In this document: piece by piece, positions 8,451-16,095 of the stretch | Numbering within the stretch: the stretch's first letter is position 1 | Layout: each line of letters begins with the position of its first letter | Origin: a virus | DNA length: 54,690 nt | IMG/VR virus record: IMGVR_UViG_3300031759_000032 | Coordinates: 1-54,690 of that record | Strand: one strand, 5' to 3' | Notes under the pieces: generated by a model | Seen by the model: the letters and a program-made list of their open reading frames with translations, nothing else | Databases searched by the model: none | What the model was told of the DNA's origin: nothing | Made by a program: the position numbers and the translations under genes

Positions 8451-9438
8451 TTAAAGCCTCCTGGACAAGCTCATCTACTACAGAGTGAGGGACTTTAAGA
8501 ATAAAAGCCGCGTTATCTTGGAATCCAAAGCTAACTAGTAGGTCTTCCCCATAGACGGCCGCCCCAACGCAGAACTCTACATAGGCATCTAGAAAAGTAA
8601 ATTGATTGGTCAGCCCTAAGAAGTTAAAGTCTTTATCCCAAACACAAAGCCTATGCCTATACACGGCTCCCTTTTGCTCTAAGTAATTTTTAAATAGGTC
8701 TACGTCATGCGTGATAGATACTAAGTAATCTCCCCAAGCAAATACATGTGAAGACCCTCTTTGGTCTAAAGGAGCAGGCGGTGTTTGCTTTAACGCAACC
8801 TGCACAGTAGGGGCTTCAACATCTGGGAGTACGTGCACCAATTCTGTAGGCATAGTCCACTTTACAAAGGTAAATGGCTGGTCTATAACGGGAACCCAAT
8901 TCTTTTCACAATAAGAGGAGTCATCATTGGGCGCCGCAATACGCTTACGCGCCACCTCTCTAGCTTCCCATTTTCCCTTATTCAAAGAGATGGTGCTGTA
9001 TTCCATGCGCCCTTGACCGTTTGTTGTAGTATCGCGGCGAACGCCAATCAAATAGTAAACGCCTTTCCATTGGACTAGGCGGGCGTCCTCTAGGCCAAGA
9101 AACTCCCAGATGGGCTCGTGCAAGTTGAGCACGTCCACCAAGCAATAATCAGTCATTTCTAACTCTGAATTGAGGCGGCAAAGATAGTTCTCGGTTTCTA
9201 AGCGCAGGTTATTCTCAGGATGCAAGTAAGCCAAAGGCCCCCACATAGAAGGGAAACGTTGCTTGTGTTCTGCGTGGTAGAGGGCATAGTTTACGTGCCT
9301 AAGATTAACAAGTATCTCCCCGTCTTCGTCTACAAAAACAGAGGGGTTCATCAGACCCGTACCCGCGGTAAAACGTTTAGGTATCACTATCGGAGCAAGT
9401 TTTCCGCCAGCTTGGACGGCGCGCTGAACTAGATTCAC
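8440..9438 (-). CDS. Five-bladed beta-propeller protein, GH43/GH130-like
   Basis: 332 aa; GTG start in a GTGA overlap with the upstream small gene. Motifs include GTGLMNPSVFVDEDGEILVN, HEPIWEFLGLEDARLVQWKG (GxEDAR, as in GH130-type propellers), YYLIGVRRD and CEKNWVP (an EKNW motif typical of glycan-biosynthesis propellers). Known relatives cleave or phosphorolyse mannosides or act in polysaccharide synthesis. I cannot tell catalysis from binding. Beside an FkbM methyltransferase, a glycan-processing cassette is a reasonable inference. Confidence 0.65.
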   Translation of the reverse strand: MNLVQRAVQAGGKLAPIVIPKRFTAGTGLMNPSVFVDEDGEILVNLRHVNYALYHAEHKQRFPSMWGPLAYLHPENNLRLETENYLCRLNSELEMTDYCLVDVLNLHEPIWEFLGLEDARLVQWKGVYYLIGVRRDTTTNGQGRMEYSTISLNKGKWEAREVARKRIAAPNDDSSYCEKNWVPVIDQPFTFVKWTMPTELVHVLPDVEAPTVQVALKQTPPAPLDQRGSSHVFAWGDYLVSITHDVDLFKNYLEQKGAVYRHRLCVWDKDFNFLGLTNQFTFLDAYVEFCVGAAVYGEDLLVSFGFQDNAAFILKVPHSVVDELVQEALNAN

Positions 9439-9602
9439 TCTAAATCATCTGCGGCTAGGCCGTGAAAATCACAATGTGATTCGTACAAGGTATCGGCAAG
9501 CCATTCGTCCTCAGTAGGCTCAGAGACATAGGATGAGCATAGTTCACAATATACAGCCCAGCGGATAGGGTCTAAATCCACAGCAACTACATCAACCGAC
9601 AT
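9435..9602 (-). CDS. Small acidic protein leading the minus-strand cassette
   Basis: 55 aa from the ATG at 9602, chosen because AGAGG lies about 7 nt upstream; a longer form would start at 9638 without an RBS. Contains a YCELCSSY Cys pair and a second Cys/His pair (SHCDFH), so a small zinc finger (CxxC...HxCxxH) is possible. Translationally coupled to the propeller gene. Confidence 0.6.
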   Translation of the reverse strand: MSVDVVAVDLDPIRWAVYCELCSSYVSEPTEDEWLADTLYESHCDFHGLAADDLE

Positions 9603-9652
9603 TGGGACCTCTTTATCCTGATTTATGTGCGTAAGCACGAGAGAATATTACC
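9603..9652. promoter_or_regulatory. Divergent intergenic region with short inverted repeat
   Basis: This is the divergent start-to-start gap in the first half of the window. It must carry promoters for the minus-strand cassette and possibly the plus-strand structural operon. A 4-4-4 inverted repeat (GTGC GTAA GCAC, 9627-9638) sits in the middle and could be an operator or part of a hairpin. The plus gene has no clear RBS, with GAGAAT ending 6 nt before its ATG. Confidence 0.4.
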
Positions 9653-10195
9653 ATGAGCGAAGATATGTCTTGGGTCAAGAACGCCCCGTCAGCCCCGTCT
9701 AAAGAAGACACTAGGCTTTTAGCCAGTCGTCCACAGGAGGCGCAAGACTTTATTGATAGCACCAAGAACTATGGCGGCGCGTCTATGAACCTTCAGTCTA
9801 TGAAGATGGCACAACCTGGGGACAAAATGTATATCGTTGGTAAAGAGCCCTCTAAACATACAGGTCGCCCAGTAGACACTGCCTATGAAAATCCAGGTCA
9901 ATCCACGTTAACTCCTCGCCAGTTTGCATCTCATTTTAATCGTTTAAAGGGAGAGACGAGTAACCCTAGCGCCATGATGGGCAGCTGGTACGATAAGAAA
10001 AATAAGGCATCTAAAGCCAAAGGAACTCAAATTGATTTATCAGTAGGCTATAAATATAAGAAGCCAGCTGAAAAGAAAATGATTGAACGCAATGAAGACG
10101 CAGCGTTCAGCATGGGCAACATGCGCGAAATCCGTAACGAAGCCGCTCGTAAACGCCACGGCATTACAGAGCCCCGTCCCCCAAAAAATAATTAA
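9653..10195 (+). CDS. Hypothetical basic phage protein
   Basis: 180 aa, polar, rich in Lys, Met and Ser; no transmembrane segment or recognised domain. A central KAQPGD-like segment (MAQPGDKMYIVGKEPSKHTG) could be a small beta unit; the C-terminus is a charged helix (NMREIRNEAARKRHG). It overlaps the next ATG by one base, placing it in the connector operon. Unknown; a minor virion or scaffolding-type role is only positional inference. Confidence 0.6.
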   Translation: MSEDMSWVKNAPSAPSKEDTRLLASRPQEAQDFIDSTKNYGGASMNLQSMKMAQPGDKMYIVGKEPSKHTGRPVDTAYENPGQSTLTPRQFASHFNRLKGETSNPSAMMGSWYDKKNKASKAKGTQIDLSVGYKYKKPAEKKMIERNEDAAFSMGNMREIRNEAARKRHGITEPRPPKNN

Positions 10196-10719
10196 TGAGC
10201 AAGCCGTATACACCTGGCGGAAGATTCAACTCCGATTTTGAACGCGGTTCTATCTTCCAAGGCATAGATGCTGACCTGAAGAACCCTGTAGGAACAGCGG
10301 CTCAGTGGTATATCTTTGACGCGGTTAACTCTGTTAAAGACCCAATTTACGATGTAGGAGACGACCCAAGCTACGGAGTTGGTGGAAAAGTATGGACTGG
10401 GCCGTTCACTATCCCAGTTATCAGAGCTGTGATTGAACAAGGTAGCTCCAAGACATCCACAGCTGGTTTCTACAACGCCGATACTCTGCATCTAACTCTC
10501 AACTCTAATGATATTGAATTTATCGCCCCAGGCACCATGTTGAGCCCAGACTTCCAAGACCGCAGCCGAGTTATCTGGAAAAACGAAGTGTTTCGTCCAG
10601 TAAGTGCCCAGCAACGGGGTATTATTTCTGAGACGTTTGTTCTACTAACCCTAGACCTTGTTCAGGTTATGCCTGAAGAAATGGTCAACGACCCTCAGTT
10701 CAGCGCCTACGCCAACTAG
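10195..10719 (+). CDS. Putative head-tail connector/neck protein
   Basis: 174 aa, starting in the TAATG junction. Beta-rich centre with alternating hydrophobics (PFTIPVIRAVIEQGSSKTS, LHLTLNSNDIEFIAPGTML, SETFVLLTLDLVQVMPEEM). Small beta-barrel proteins at this position, shortly before the tail terminator and sheath, are commonly neck or head-closure proteins. I recognise no definitive motif. Confidence 0.45.
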   Translation: MSKPYTPGGRFNSDFERGSIFQGIDADLKNPVGTAAQWYIFDAVNSVKDPIYDVGDDPSYGVGGKVWTGPFTIPVIRAVIEQGSSKTSTAGFYNADTLHLTLNSNDIEFIAPGTMLSPDFQDRSRVIWKNEVFRPVSAQQRGIISETFVLLTLDLVQVMPEEMVNDPQFSAYAN

Positions 10720-10727
10720 GAGAAGCA

Positions 10728-10874
10728 ATGCCATTCAAATCTAAAGCCCAGGAAAAGTGGATGTGGGCTACCCATCCCCGCATGGCTGGTCAGTGGGAAG
10801 AACATACCCCAAAGGATAAGCCCCTTCCTGATAAACTAAAGTCAACAGCCCGCTCTAAATCAAAGGATAAGTAA
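10728..10874 (+). CDS. Conserved small phage protein (MPFKSKAQ family)
   Basis: 48 aa; AGGAGAAGCA precedes ATG 10728. The start MPFKSKAQEKWMWATHPRMA matches a short basic protein seen in many phages and metagenomes (MPFKSKAQ-x-x-(F/W)M-(F/Y/W)A-x-HP). It is probably a helix with a Lys-rich tail. Function unknown. It ends in the ATG of the following gene. Confidence 0.65.
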   Translation: MPFKSKAQEKWMWATHPRMAGQWEEHTPKDKPLPDKLKSTARSKSKDK

Positions 10875-11158
10875 TGACACTATCAGCTGCATCATCCCCT
10901 TATACAGTGGGCACAACCGCTGTTCAGGTATCTCCATCTACTGGAGCTACCAATGGATATACCCTTGTTGTTCAAAATAACCATGCCAGCAACATCCTCT
11001 ATGTAGGAACGTCTAACACTGTCACTTCATCTGCTTACGGTATTCAACTAGGTACAGGCGCCAGCCTTTCTCTAGATGACTTGACGCCAACTGACCAAGT
11101 GTGGGTTATTGCCAGCGCGGCTTCCACCCCAGTTGGAGTTATGGCAATCCTACGATGA
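10874..11158 (+). CDS. Small beta-sandwich protein
   Basis: 94 aa. Strand-rich throughout (VGTTAVQVSPSTGATNGYTL, DQVWVIASAASTPVGVMAIL), nearly uncharged, resembling the 116-aa protein at 2085. Proteins like this are often capsid-decoration or connector-associated beta domains. Overlaps the next ATG by 4 nt (ATGA). Confidence 0.6.
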   Translation: MTLSAASSPYTVGTTAVQVSPSTGATNGYTLVVQNNHASNILYVGTSNTVTSSAYGIQLGTGASLSLDDLTPTDQVWVIASAASTPVGVMAILR

Positions 11159-11232
11159 GCATTCGCGTAGCCCGTAAAGGCGAGCCTATCGGAACAAGTA
11201 AGAAATCTACCCCCAAAGTGAAAGGTAAGTAA
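11155..11232 (+). CDS. Tiny basic peptide
   Basis: 25 aa (MSIRVARKGEPIGTSKKSTP plus KVKGK), starting in an ATGA overlap. Very basic. Supported only by tight packing between two likely genes and lack of other explanation for the space. Confidence 0.4.
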   Translation: MSIRVARKGEPIGTSKKSTPKVKGK

Positions 11233-11234
11233 CC

Positions 11235-11426
11235 ATGTGCGCTACATGCGGATGCCGCGACAAGGCAAAAGATAAGAAGCAAGATGCCAAGCTTATGAAA
11301 GGCATGACCCCAAAGCAGAAGTCAGCTTTTGAAAAGGCTGACAAGAAGATGGATAAGAAGAAGCCATCTGCTAAGGAAGATGCCAAGATGGACAAGGCGT
11401 TGGCAAAGAAGGTCAAAAAGAAGTAA
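11235..11426 (+). CDS. Lys-rich small protein with CxxCxC motif
   Basis: 63 aa. N-terminal MCATCGCRDK, then an almost uninterrupted Lys/Asp/Ala helix. This design (MCA-x-CGC + Lys tail) is common in actinobacteriophages next to tail genes; the cysteines may bind zinc and the tail nucleic acid (inference). The last gene before the terminator at 11433. Confidence 0.6.
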   Translation: MCATCGCRDKAKDKKQDAKLMKGMTPKQKSAFEKADKKMDKKKPSAKEDAKMDKALAKKVKKK

Positions 11427-11432
11427 GCACTT

Positions 11433-11455
11433 AGCGCCCGCAAGGGCGCTTTTTG
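11433..11455 (+). terminator. Rho-independent terminator
   Basis: AGCGCCC-GCAA-GGGCGCT forms a perfect 7-bp stem with a 4-nt loop, followed by TTTTTG. It ends the connector operon and separates it from the 11537 gene. Confidence 0.85.
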
Positions 11456-11536
11456 CTTTATTCTTATAGTAGTTCCCGTGCGGGGACTAAGCACTACCTT
11501 GCGATTTACTCTTGCTGCTCTCTTAGGAGATTACCC

Positions 11537-11689
11537 ATGTCTGACCGTATTGACCGAGCCTCTGATGCTGAATTCATTAAGGCTATCGTCGAGAACGTCC
11601 CTCAACAGGCAACCAAGAATGAAACTAACGCATGGGGTGCAGCATTTGTAGCAGCAACGGCAGTGAAGCATGCACTCAAGAAGCGCTGA
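11537..11689 (+). CDS. Small hypothetical protein
   Basis: 50 aa from ATG 11537, chosen for the strong RBS TTAGGAGA 7 nt upstream; the upstream ATG at 11453 would lie in the terminator tail. Mostly helical (DAEFIKAIVENVPQQATKN, AAFVAATAVKHALKKR). Overlaps the next gene by 20 nt. Unknown function. Confidence 0.6.
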   Translation: MSDRIDRASDAEFIKAIVENVPQQATKNETNAWGAAFVAATAVKHALKKR

Positions 11690-12008
11690 ATTTAATGCGC
11701 TAGCCAAGCGCACATCCTTTGAGCTAGTAAGACCCCTTGATGCTCTCCTTCAGTCTTTAGCTATTAAATCTGGCTGGCCTGAAGATATCGTATTTAAATT
11801 GAATGTAATTGTAGACTCTGATGAAACTATTAGAGTCCATTACCCAGACGATATCAAGCAAGAGGTTGAAGACCTTGAATACGGACGCCCAGGTGAAACC
11901 CCTAACGCGGCAATACGCCCATTCCTTTTACGTGCCCCTGAGCTCATCCAAAATATTTTAGAAGAAAAAGCTCTAGCCCCACTAATAGATTTGATGGGAG
12001 TACTCTAA
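11670..12008 (+). CDS. Hypothetical protein in tail-completion position
   Basis: 112 aa. A helical start, then strand-rich KLNVIVDSDETIRVHYPDDI, then a C-terminal helical hairpin (LIQNILEEKALAPLIDLMG). Its start is inside the preceding gene and its end overlaps the next ATG by one base. Lies directly before the likely tail terminator, so a neck or tail-completion role is suspected from synteny alone. Confidence 0.5.
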   Translation: MHSRSAEFNALAKRTSFELVRPLDALLQSLAIKSGWPEDIVFKLNVIVDSDETIRVHYPDDIKQEVEDLEYGRPGETPNAAIRPFLLRAPELIQNILEEKALAPLIDLMGVL

Positions 12009-12643
12009 TGGGAAATCCATTTATTGTTGCTGAAGACTTGGCTCTAAAGACCTGGTTGTCTGGCATTACGGTATCTGATGATAAAAACGCCAGTCGCCCT
12101 GTTAAAACTTGGTTTGGTTACCCAGACGTGGAAGTCCAAGACCAGGTGTTTCCTTTTATCACCCTTGACCTAATTGATATCAACGCGGGCAATGACAGGC
12201 AGAGCTCAGGTCTATTGACGGATACTGATTACCAAGGAACCATCGCTGCCCAATCTAATATTGAATATCAATACCAGATTCCTGTGGCGTACGACCTTGT
12301 GTATCAAATTACGTCCTATTCTCGTCACCCGCGCCATGACCGCGCCATTATGTTTCAGCTGCTAAATAAGTTTCCATCAAAGTACGGACACCTTGAGGTA
12401 CCTAATCAACTAGGAACTTTTACGGTAAGTCGTTCTATGTTCCTTGATGGATTTGTAAAGCGAGACGCCGTTGAAGGTGAAACTGGAAACCGCCGCTTGC
12501 TTAGAAACGTTTTGACAGTCCGAGTAACTAGTCAGATGTCGCCTTTGGCGGCAGATGCGGTTGCCTCAGAGATTGTTCAATCTGTAACAATCAATGACAC
12601 TACTACGTACATTCCGTCTGGCTACTATCCCGTTAAAAACTGA
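12008..12643 (+). CDS. Putative tail terminator/tail completion protein
   Basis: 211 aa, immediately upstream of the sheath. Alpha/beta layout with FPFITLDLIDINAG, EYQYQIPVAYDLVYQITSYS and HDRAIMFQLLNKFPSKYGHL resembles the small alpha/beta tail terminator fold (lambda gpU/T4 gp15 type), in which a hexamer caps the tail tube. The assignment rests on fold impression plus position. Confidence 0.5.
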   Translation: MGNPFIVAEDLALKTWLSGITVSDDKNASRPVKTWFGYPDVEVQDQVFPFITLDLIDINAGNDRQSSGLLTDTDYQGTIAAQSNIEYQYQIPVAYDLVYQITSYSRHPRHDRAIMFQLLNKFPSKYGHLEVPNQLGTFTVSRSMFLDGFVKRDAVEGETGNRRLLRNVLTVRVTSQMSPLAADAVASEIVQSVTINDTTTYIPSGYYPVKN

Positions 12644-12674
12644 CAACAACGATAATCAATAAGGAGATACATTA

Positions 12675-14453
12675 ATGGCCGTTTATACACGCCCTGGGGT
12701 GTACGTTCAAGAAACGCTAAACCCTAATGCGCCAACACCTGGCGTAGCTTCACTCTCAATCGCAGCCTTTATCGGCACCAGCGACCGCGGACCAACTTCC
12801 GCAGCAACCTTGGTAACCTCTTGGAGCCAATACGTAAGCAAGTTTGGCGGATGGAATACCATCTCGAACAACAACTTGCCTATCGCTGTATACCTCTTCT
12901 TCGCTAACGGCGGAACTCAGGCGTACATCACACGCGTACTTGGTAACACAACCTCTGCAGTTGTTACAGCCGCATCTTGGACATCTGCTTCAAGCGGTAC
13001 TGTAACTTACACAGCTAACAACACCTTTACCTCTGGTCAAACAGTTACGGTTACAGGTTTGGCTAACTCTGCGTGGAACGTATCTGGCGCTACTATCGCA
13101 ACAGCGACATCCACATACTTCACAGTTACAGGTATTGCTACAGCAACTAACCTTACTGGAGTTACAGCAACGGCTACTGCTATTACTGGATACCCAACAG
13201 TAGCAACTCGTACACTCAGCGACCGCGCAGGTAGCCCTCTTCAAACCCTTACGATTGCCTCTAATAACTCAGGTACTTGGGGAAATAACCTCTATATTGC
13301 TATCCAAGACAGCCTCTCAACAGGTTACTTTAACGTAATCGTATACCTAGGCGGAACTACCTCGGGATACATTGTTGAGCAATGGACTGACGTAACCATG
13401 AAGTCTACGGATGCACGTTATGCTGTAACCGTCATCAACCAGAACTCTGCGTACATTACAGCTACAGACTTGCTCTCTATCTCTGGAAGCCCAACCAGCA
13501 ACCCAGCGGTTACAGGAACAAATACCAATCTAGTCCCAGTAGTTCTCAGCGGAGGTAGCGACAACAACAACGTATCTTCTGCTAACATCTCAAGCGCGCT
13601 TAGCTTGTTTGACACTATTGCCTCTACTCTAATCCTAAATATCCCAGGATTTACAGACGCAACAACAGTCAACCTAGCTCTGGCCTACGCTACAGGTTCT
13701 ACTCGTTCTAACGACGTCTTTGTAATCATTGATGGAATCAACGACACCGCCACCAACCAGCTGGCTCTTGCGGCAACTTACAGCGCAACATCCTCTGGAG
13801 CGGTTTACTACCCACAAATTACAATCTCTGACCCAACAGCCGCAGTTGGTTCACCTACAGGTGCAACTAAGACTGTCGGAGCGGGTGGAGCTGTCGCAGG
13901 TCTTTTTGCCCGCACAGACGCTTCTCGTGGAGTATTCAAGGCTCCAGCTGGTCTTCAAGCTCGTCTGTCTAACGTAGTTTCTGTACCATCACTCAGTACC
14001 ACTGACCTTGGTAACCTTAACAACGGAACTGTGCCTGTCAATGCAATTCGCTACATCACAGGTTCAGGCTTTGTAGTTATGGGTGCTCGTACCCTAAAGC
14101 AGGGATATGTAGACAAGTACGTACCCGTTCGTCGAACCCTAACTTACTTGGAAAAATCTTTATCTGACTTGACGCAGTTCGCTATCTTTGAGCCTAATAC
14201 CCAAGTTCTTTGGAACCGAATTAACTCTGTAGTCGGAAACTTCCTAAATCAGTTCTGGGGTCAAGGCGGTCTATATGGAAATACCCCATCAGCCGCTTTC
14301 TTCGTAAAGTGTGACTCAGACACTAACCCACAGTCATCTATTGATAACGGGTTTGTTAATATTCAAGTTGGAGTCTCTTTGCAGCGTCCAGCTGAATTCA
14401 TCATCATCAATATCGGTCAGTTCAACGGTGGAACCACCGTTACTACGGCGTAA
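12675..14453 (+). CDS. Tail sheath protein
   Basis: 592 aa; AAGGAGATACATTA gives a strong RBS. The N-terminus YTRPGVYVQETLNP and AFIGTSDRGP are diagnostic of contractile sheath proteins, as is the C-terminal domain (RRTLTYLEKSLSDLTQFAIFEPN, RPAEFIIINIGQF). It polymerises around the tube and contracts at injection. Residues about 98-172 hold an inserted beta domain (TVTYTANNTFTSGQTVTVTG) related to inserts in two baseplate proteins of this phage; it should sit on the outside of the sheath. Confidence 0.93.
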   Translation: MAVYTRPGVYVQETLNPNAPTPGVASLSIAAFIGTSDRGPTSAATLVTSWSQYVSKFGGWNTISNNNLPIAVYLFFANGGTQAYITRVLGNTTSAVVTAASWTSASSGTVTYTANNTFTSGQTVTVTGLANSAWNVSGATIATATSTYFTVTGIATATNLTGVTATATAITGYPTVATRTLSDRAGSPLQTLTIASNNSGTWGNNLYIAIQDSLSTGYFNVIVYLGGTTSGYIVEQWTDVTMKSTDARYAVTVINQNSAYITATDLLSISGSPTSNPAVTGTNTNLVPVVLSGGSDNNNVSSANISSALSLFDTIASTLILNIPGFTDATTVNLALAYATGSTRSNDVFVIIDGINDTATNQLALAATYSATSSGAVYYPQITISDPTAAVGSPTGATKTVGAGGAVAGLFARTDASRGVFKAPAGLQARLSNVVSVPSLSTTDLGNLNNGTVPVNAIRYITGSGFVVMGARTLKQGYVDKYVPVRRTLTYLEKSLSDLTQFAIFEPNTQVLWNRINSVVGNFLNQFWGQGGLYGNTPSAAFFVKCDSDTNPQSSIDNGFVNIQVGVSLQRPAEFIIINIGQFNGGTTVTTA

Positions 14454-14467
14454 GGGAGATATAACTA

Positions 14468-15109
14468 ATGCCAACAAATACTAACTTCAACTCAACCCTA
14501 GCGACTGACCCTTTACGCGGTTTTAGGTTCACCGCTACGTTTACTGCGGCAGGGGCTGACGCAACATTCAACACTAAAATCACTACAGGTTTTACTGGAG
14601 GATTCAGCTCAATCTCTGGTTTGTCTATTAATACCCAAGCTATCCAGTACCGCGAAGGTGGAATGAACACCACAGTTCACCAGATTCCTGGTATGACTAC
14701 ATTCAACCCAATTAGCTTTAGCCGTGGAGTAATCCTAGGCAATGACCAAGCTATGGTGTGGATGCGCGGGCTGTTCTCAGCTGGAACTGGCGCAGGCCTT
14801 CCTGCGGGATATAACCCAGTTACTAACCCAAACCCAGGCGCTACTGCGGCGGGCGCAACAGGAAACTTCCGTACGGACATAATCATTAATGTCAATCAGC
14901 ACCCAAATACAAGCACTACTGTGGATTACCCACAAATGGCTTTTAAAGTGCATAACGCATGGATTACTGGCCTTAACTACACAGACCTGGATGCGACCAA
15001 TGGTGCGATTCTGTTTGAAACAATGCAGCTTGTCCATGAGGGCATCTCTGTATTCTTTACAAATACTACGGGAAGTCCTTCAGACGGTAAAAACACAAGC
15101 GACTACTAA
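14468..15109 (+). CDS. Tail tube protein (T4 gp19-like)
   Basis: 213 aa, directly after the sheath as expected. Motifs: DPLRGFRFTATFTAAG, GFSSISGLSI, YREGGMNTTVHQIPGMTTF and SFSRGVILGNDQ, the standard pattern of gp19/PF06841-type tube proteins (YREGG...PG...RG). Hexameric rings form the DNA conduit. A Gly/Pro/Asn-rich loop near residues 112-134 may be a lumenal or sheath-facing insertion. Confidence 0.88.
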   Translation: MPTNTNFNSTLATDPLRGFRFTATFTAAGADATFNTKITTGFTGGFSSISGLSINTQAIQYREGGMNTTVHQIPGMTTFNPISFSRGVILGNDQAMVWMRGLFSAGTGAGLPAGYNPVTNPNPGATAAGATGNFRTDIIINVNQHPNTSTTVDYPQMAFKVHNAWITGLNYTDLDATNGAILFETMQLVHEGISVFFTNTTGSPSDGKNTSDY

Positions 15110-15112
15110 CTG

Positions 15113-15121
15113 ATAAGATTA
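15113..15121 (+). promoter_or_regulatory. Extended -10 promoter candidate (TGA-TAAGAT)
   Basis: TGATAAGAT followed by TAGCCC lies in the gap after the tube gene, 27 nt upstream of the GTG at 15148, which has its own AAGGAG RBS. The 12 bases TAAGATTAGCCC recur at 47730, upstream of another gene. Confidence 0.45.
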
Positions 15122-15147
15122 GCCCATTAACCTAAGGAGAATAATTC

Positions 15148-15951
15148 GTGAGCACAACTGATACACCAGTAGTAGTAACAGACGCTGATTTAATTAATAA
15201 GTATGCAGCTATGGCGACAGAGGAGCCAGAACAGGTCGTAGAGACCCAGGCTCCTCTCGGACCAGAAGTAACTCTTCCTGGAGGATTTATCCTCGACGGG
15301 GCTGTGGTAAACACCGCTGAAGTTCGTGAGTTAAACGGAGTTGATGAAGAGGCTATCGCTAACGCACCAACTACAGGAAAAGCTCTTAATATTCTTCTTC
15401 AAAGAGGTCTGGTAAAGATTGGCGGAAAAGACGTAACTAGAGACGACTTGGATGCGCTTCTTGCGGGAGACCGAGACGCCATTCTTATCGCCATTCGTCG
15501 TGTTACTTTTGGTGGCACTGCAGAATACAGGGTCACATGCGCAGCTTGCGATACAGACCAGAACACCGTAGTAGACCTAGATAAAGATGTTCCTGTTAAA
15601 AAGCTGGAAAATTCTGAGGAACGAACTTGGAATGTAGAAACGAAAAAAGGGTTTGTTACTGTGGGGCTACCTACAGGAATTACTCAAAAGAAGTTGCTTG
15701 AGAACTCAGAAAAAACATCTGCCGAACTCAACACTATTCTACTTTCTGGGTGTGTGCTATCAGTAAACGGTATTCCATCTATGGGAGCCAGCACAGTGCT
15801 AAAGCTTGGTATGGCTGACCGCGCAAACCTTGTAAAAGAAATTATTGAACGTAACCCAGGCCCACGCCTTGGGGAGGTGAAGAAGGCATGCGAGGCATGT
15901 GGTGAGGAGATGAATCTCCCTATCAGCCTCGTTGATTTGTTTCGTATATAG
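15148..15951 (+). CDS. Tail assembly chaperone/baseplate hub-type zinc protein
   Basis: 267 aa; GTG start after CTAAGGAGAATAATTC. Sits between tube and tape measure, the classical place of tail assembly chaperones. Two cysteine pairs (CAAC at about 131-134 and CEAC at about 248-251) form a probable zinc ribbon bracketing a beta domain, like the T4 gp26/gp28-type hub-assembly family in other contractile phages. A second coding frame (+1) begins at its 3' end, the usual layout of frameshifted chaperone pairs. Confidence 0.7.
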   Translation: MSTTDTPVVVTDADLINKYAAMATEEPEQVVETQAPLGPEVTLPGGFILDGAVVNTAEVRELNGVDEEAIANAPTTGKALNILLQRGLVKIGGKDVTRDDLDALLAGDRDAILIAIRRVTFGGTAEYRVTCAACDTDQNTVVDLDKDVPVKKLENSEERTWNVETKKGFVTVGLPTGITQKKLLENSEKTSAELNTILLSGCVLSVNGIPSMGASTVLKLGMADRANLVKEIIERNPGPRLGEVKKACEACGEEMNLPISLVDLFRI

Positions 15952-16093
15952 AAAAGAAGATTACGAACTTTTATTAGATGAGTACGAGTTTCTAACAAGA
16001 AACTTTACAGGTTGGACTCTCTCGGACATACGGGGATTATCCGTGCGAGAGAGGCGCAACTGGATAGAACGAGCGAAACGAAATAGGAGGTAG
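15932..16093 (+). CDS. Tail chaperone second ORF, probably made by +1 frameshift
   Basis: The +1 frame relative to the 15148 gene is open from 15914 to TAG 16093 and encodes YRKEDYELLLDEYEFLTRNF, then GWTLSDIRGLSVRERRNWIE and a basic tail: clearly protein-like. The only start codon before the overlap ends is TTG 15932, which has no RBS at a workable distance. A slip at TTT-C (15940-15943) or at ATA-TAG next to the stop would fuse it to the chaperone. Frameshifted fusion versus independent start cannot be decided from sequence. Confidence 0.6.
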   Translation: MICFVYRKEDYELLLDEYEFLTRNFTGWTLSDIRGLSVRERRNWIERAKRNRR

Positions 16094-16095
16094 TC

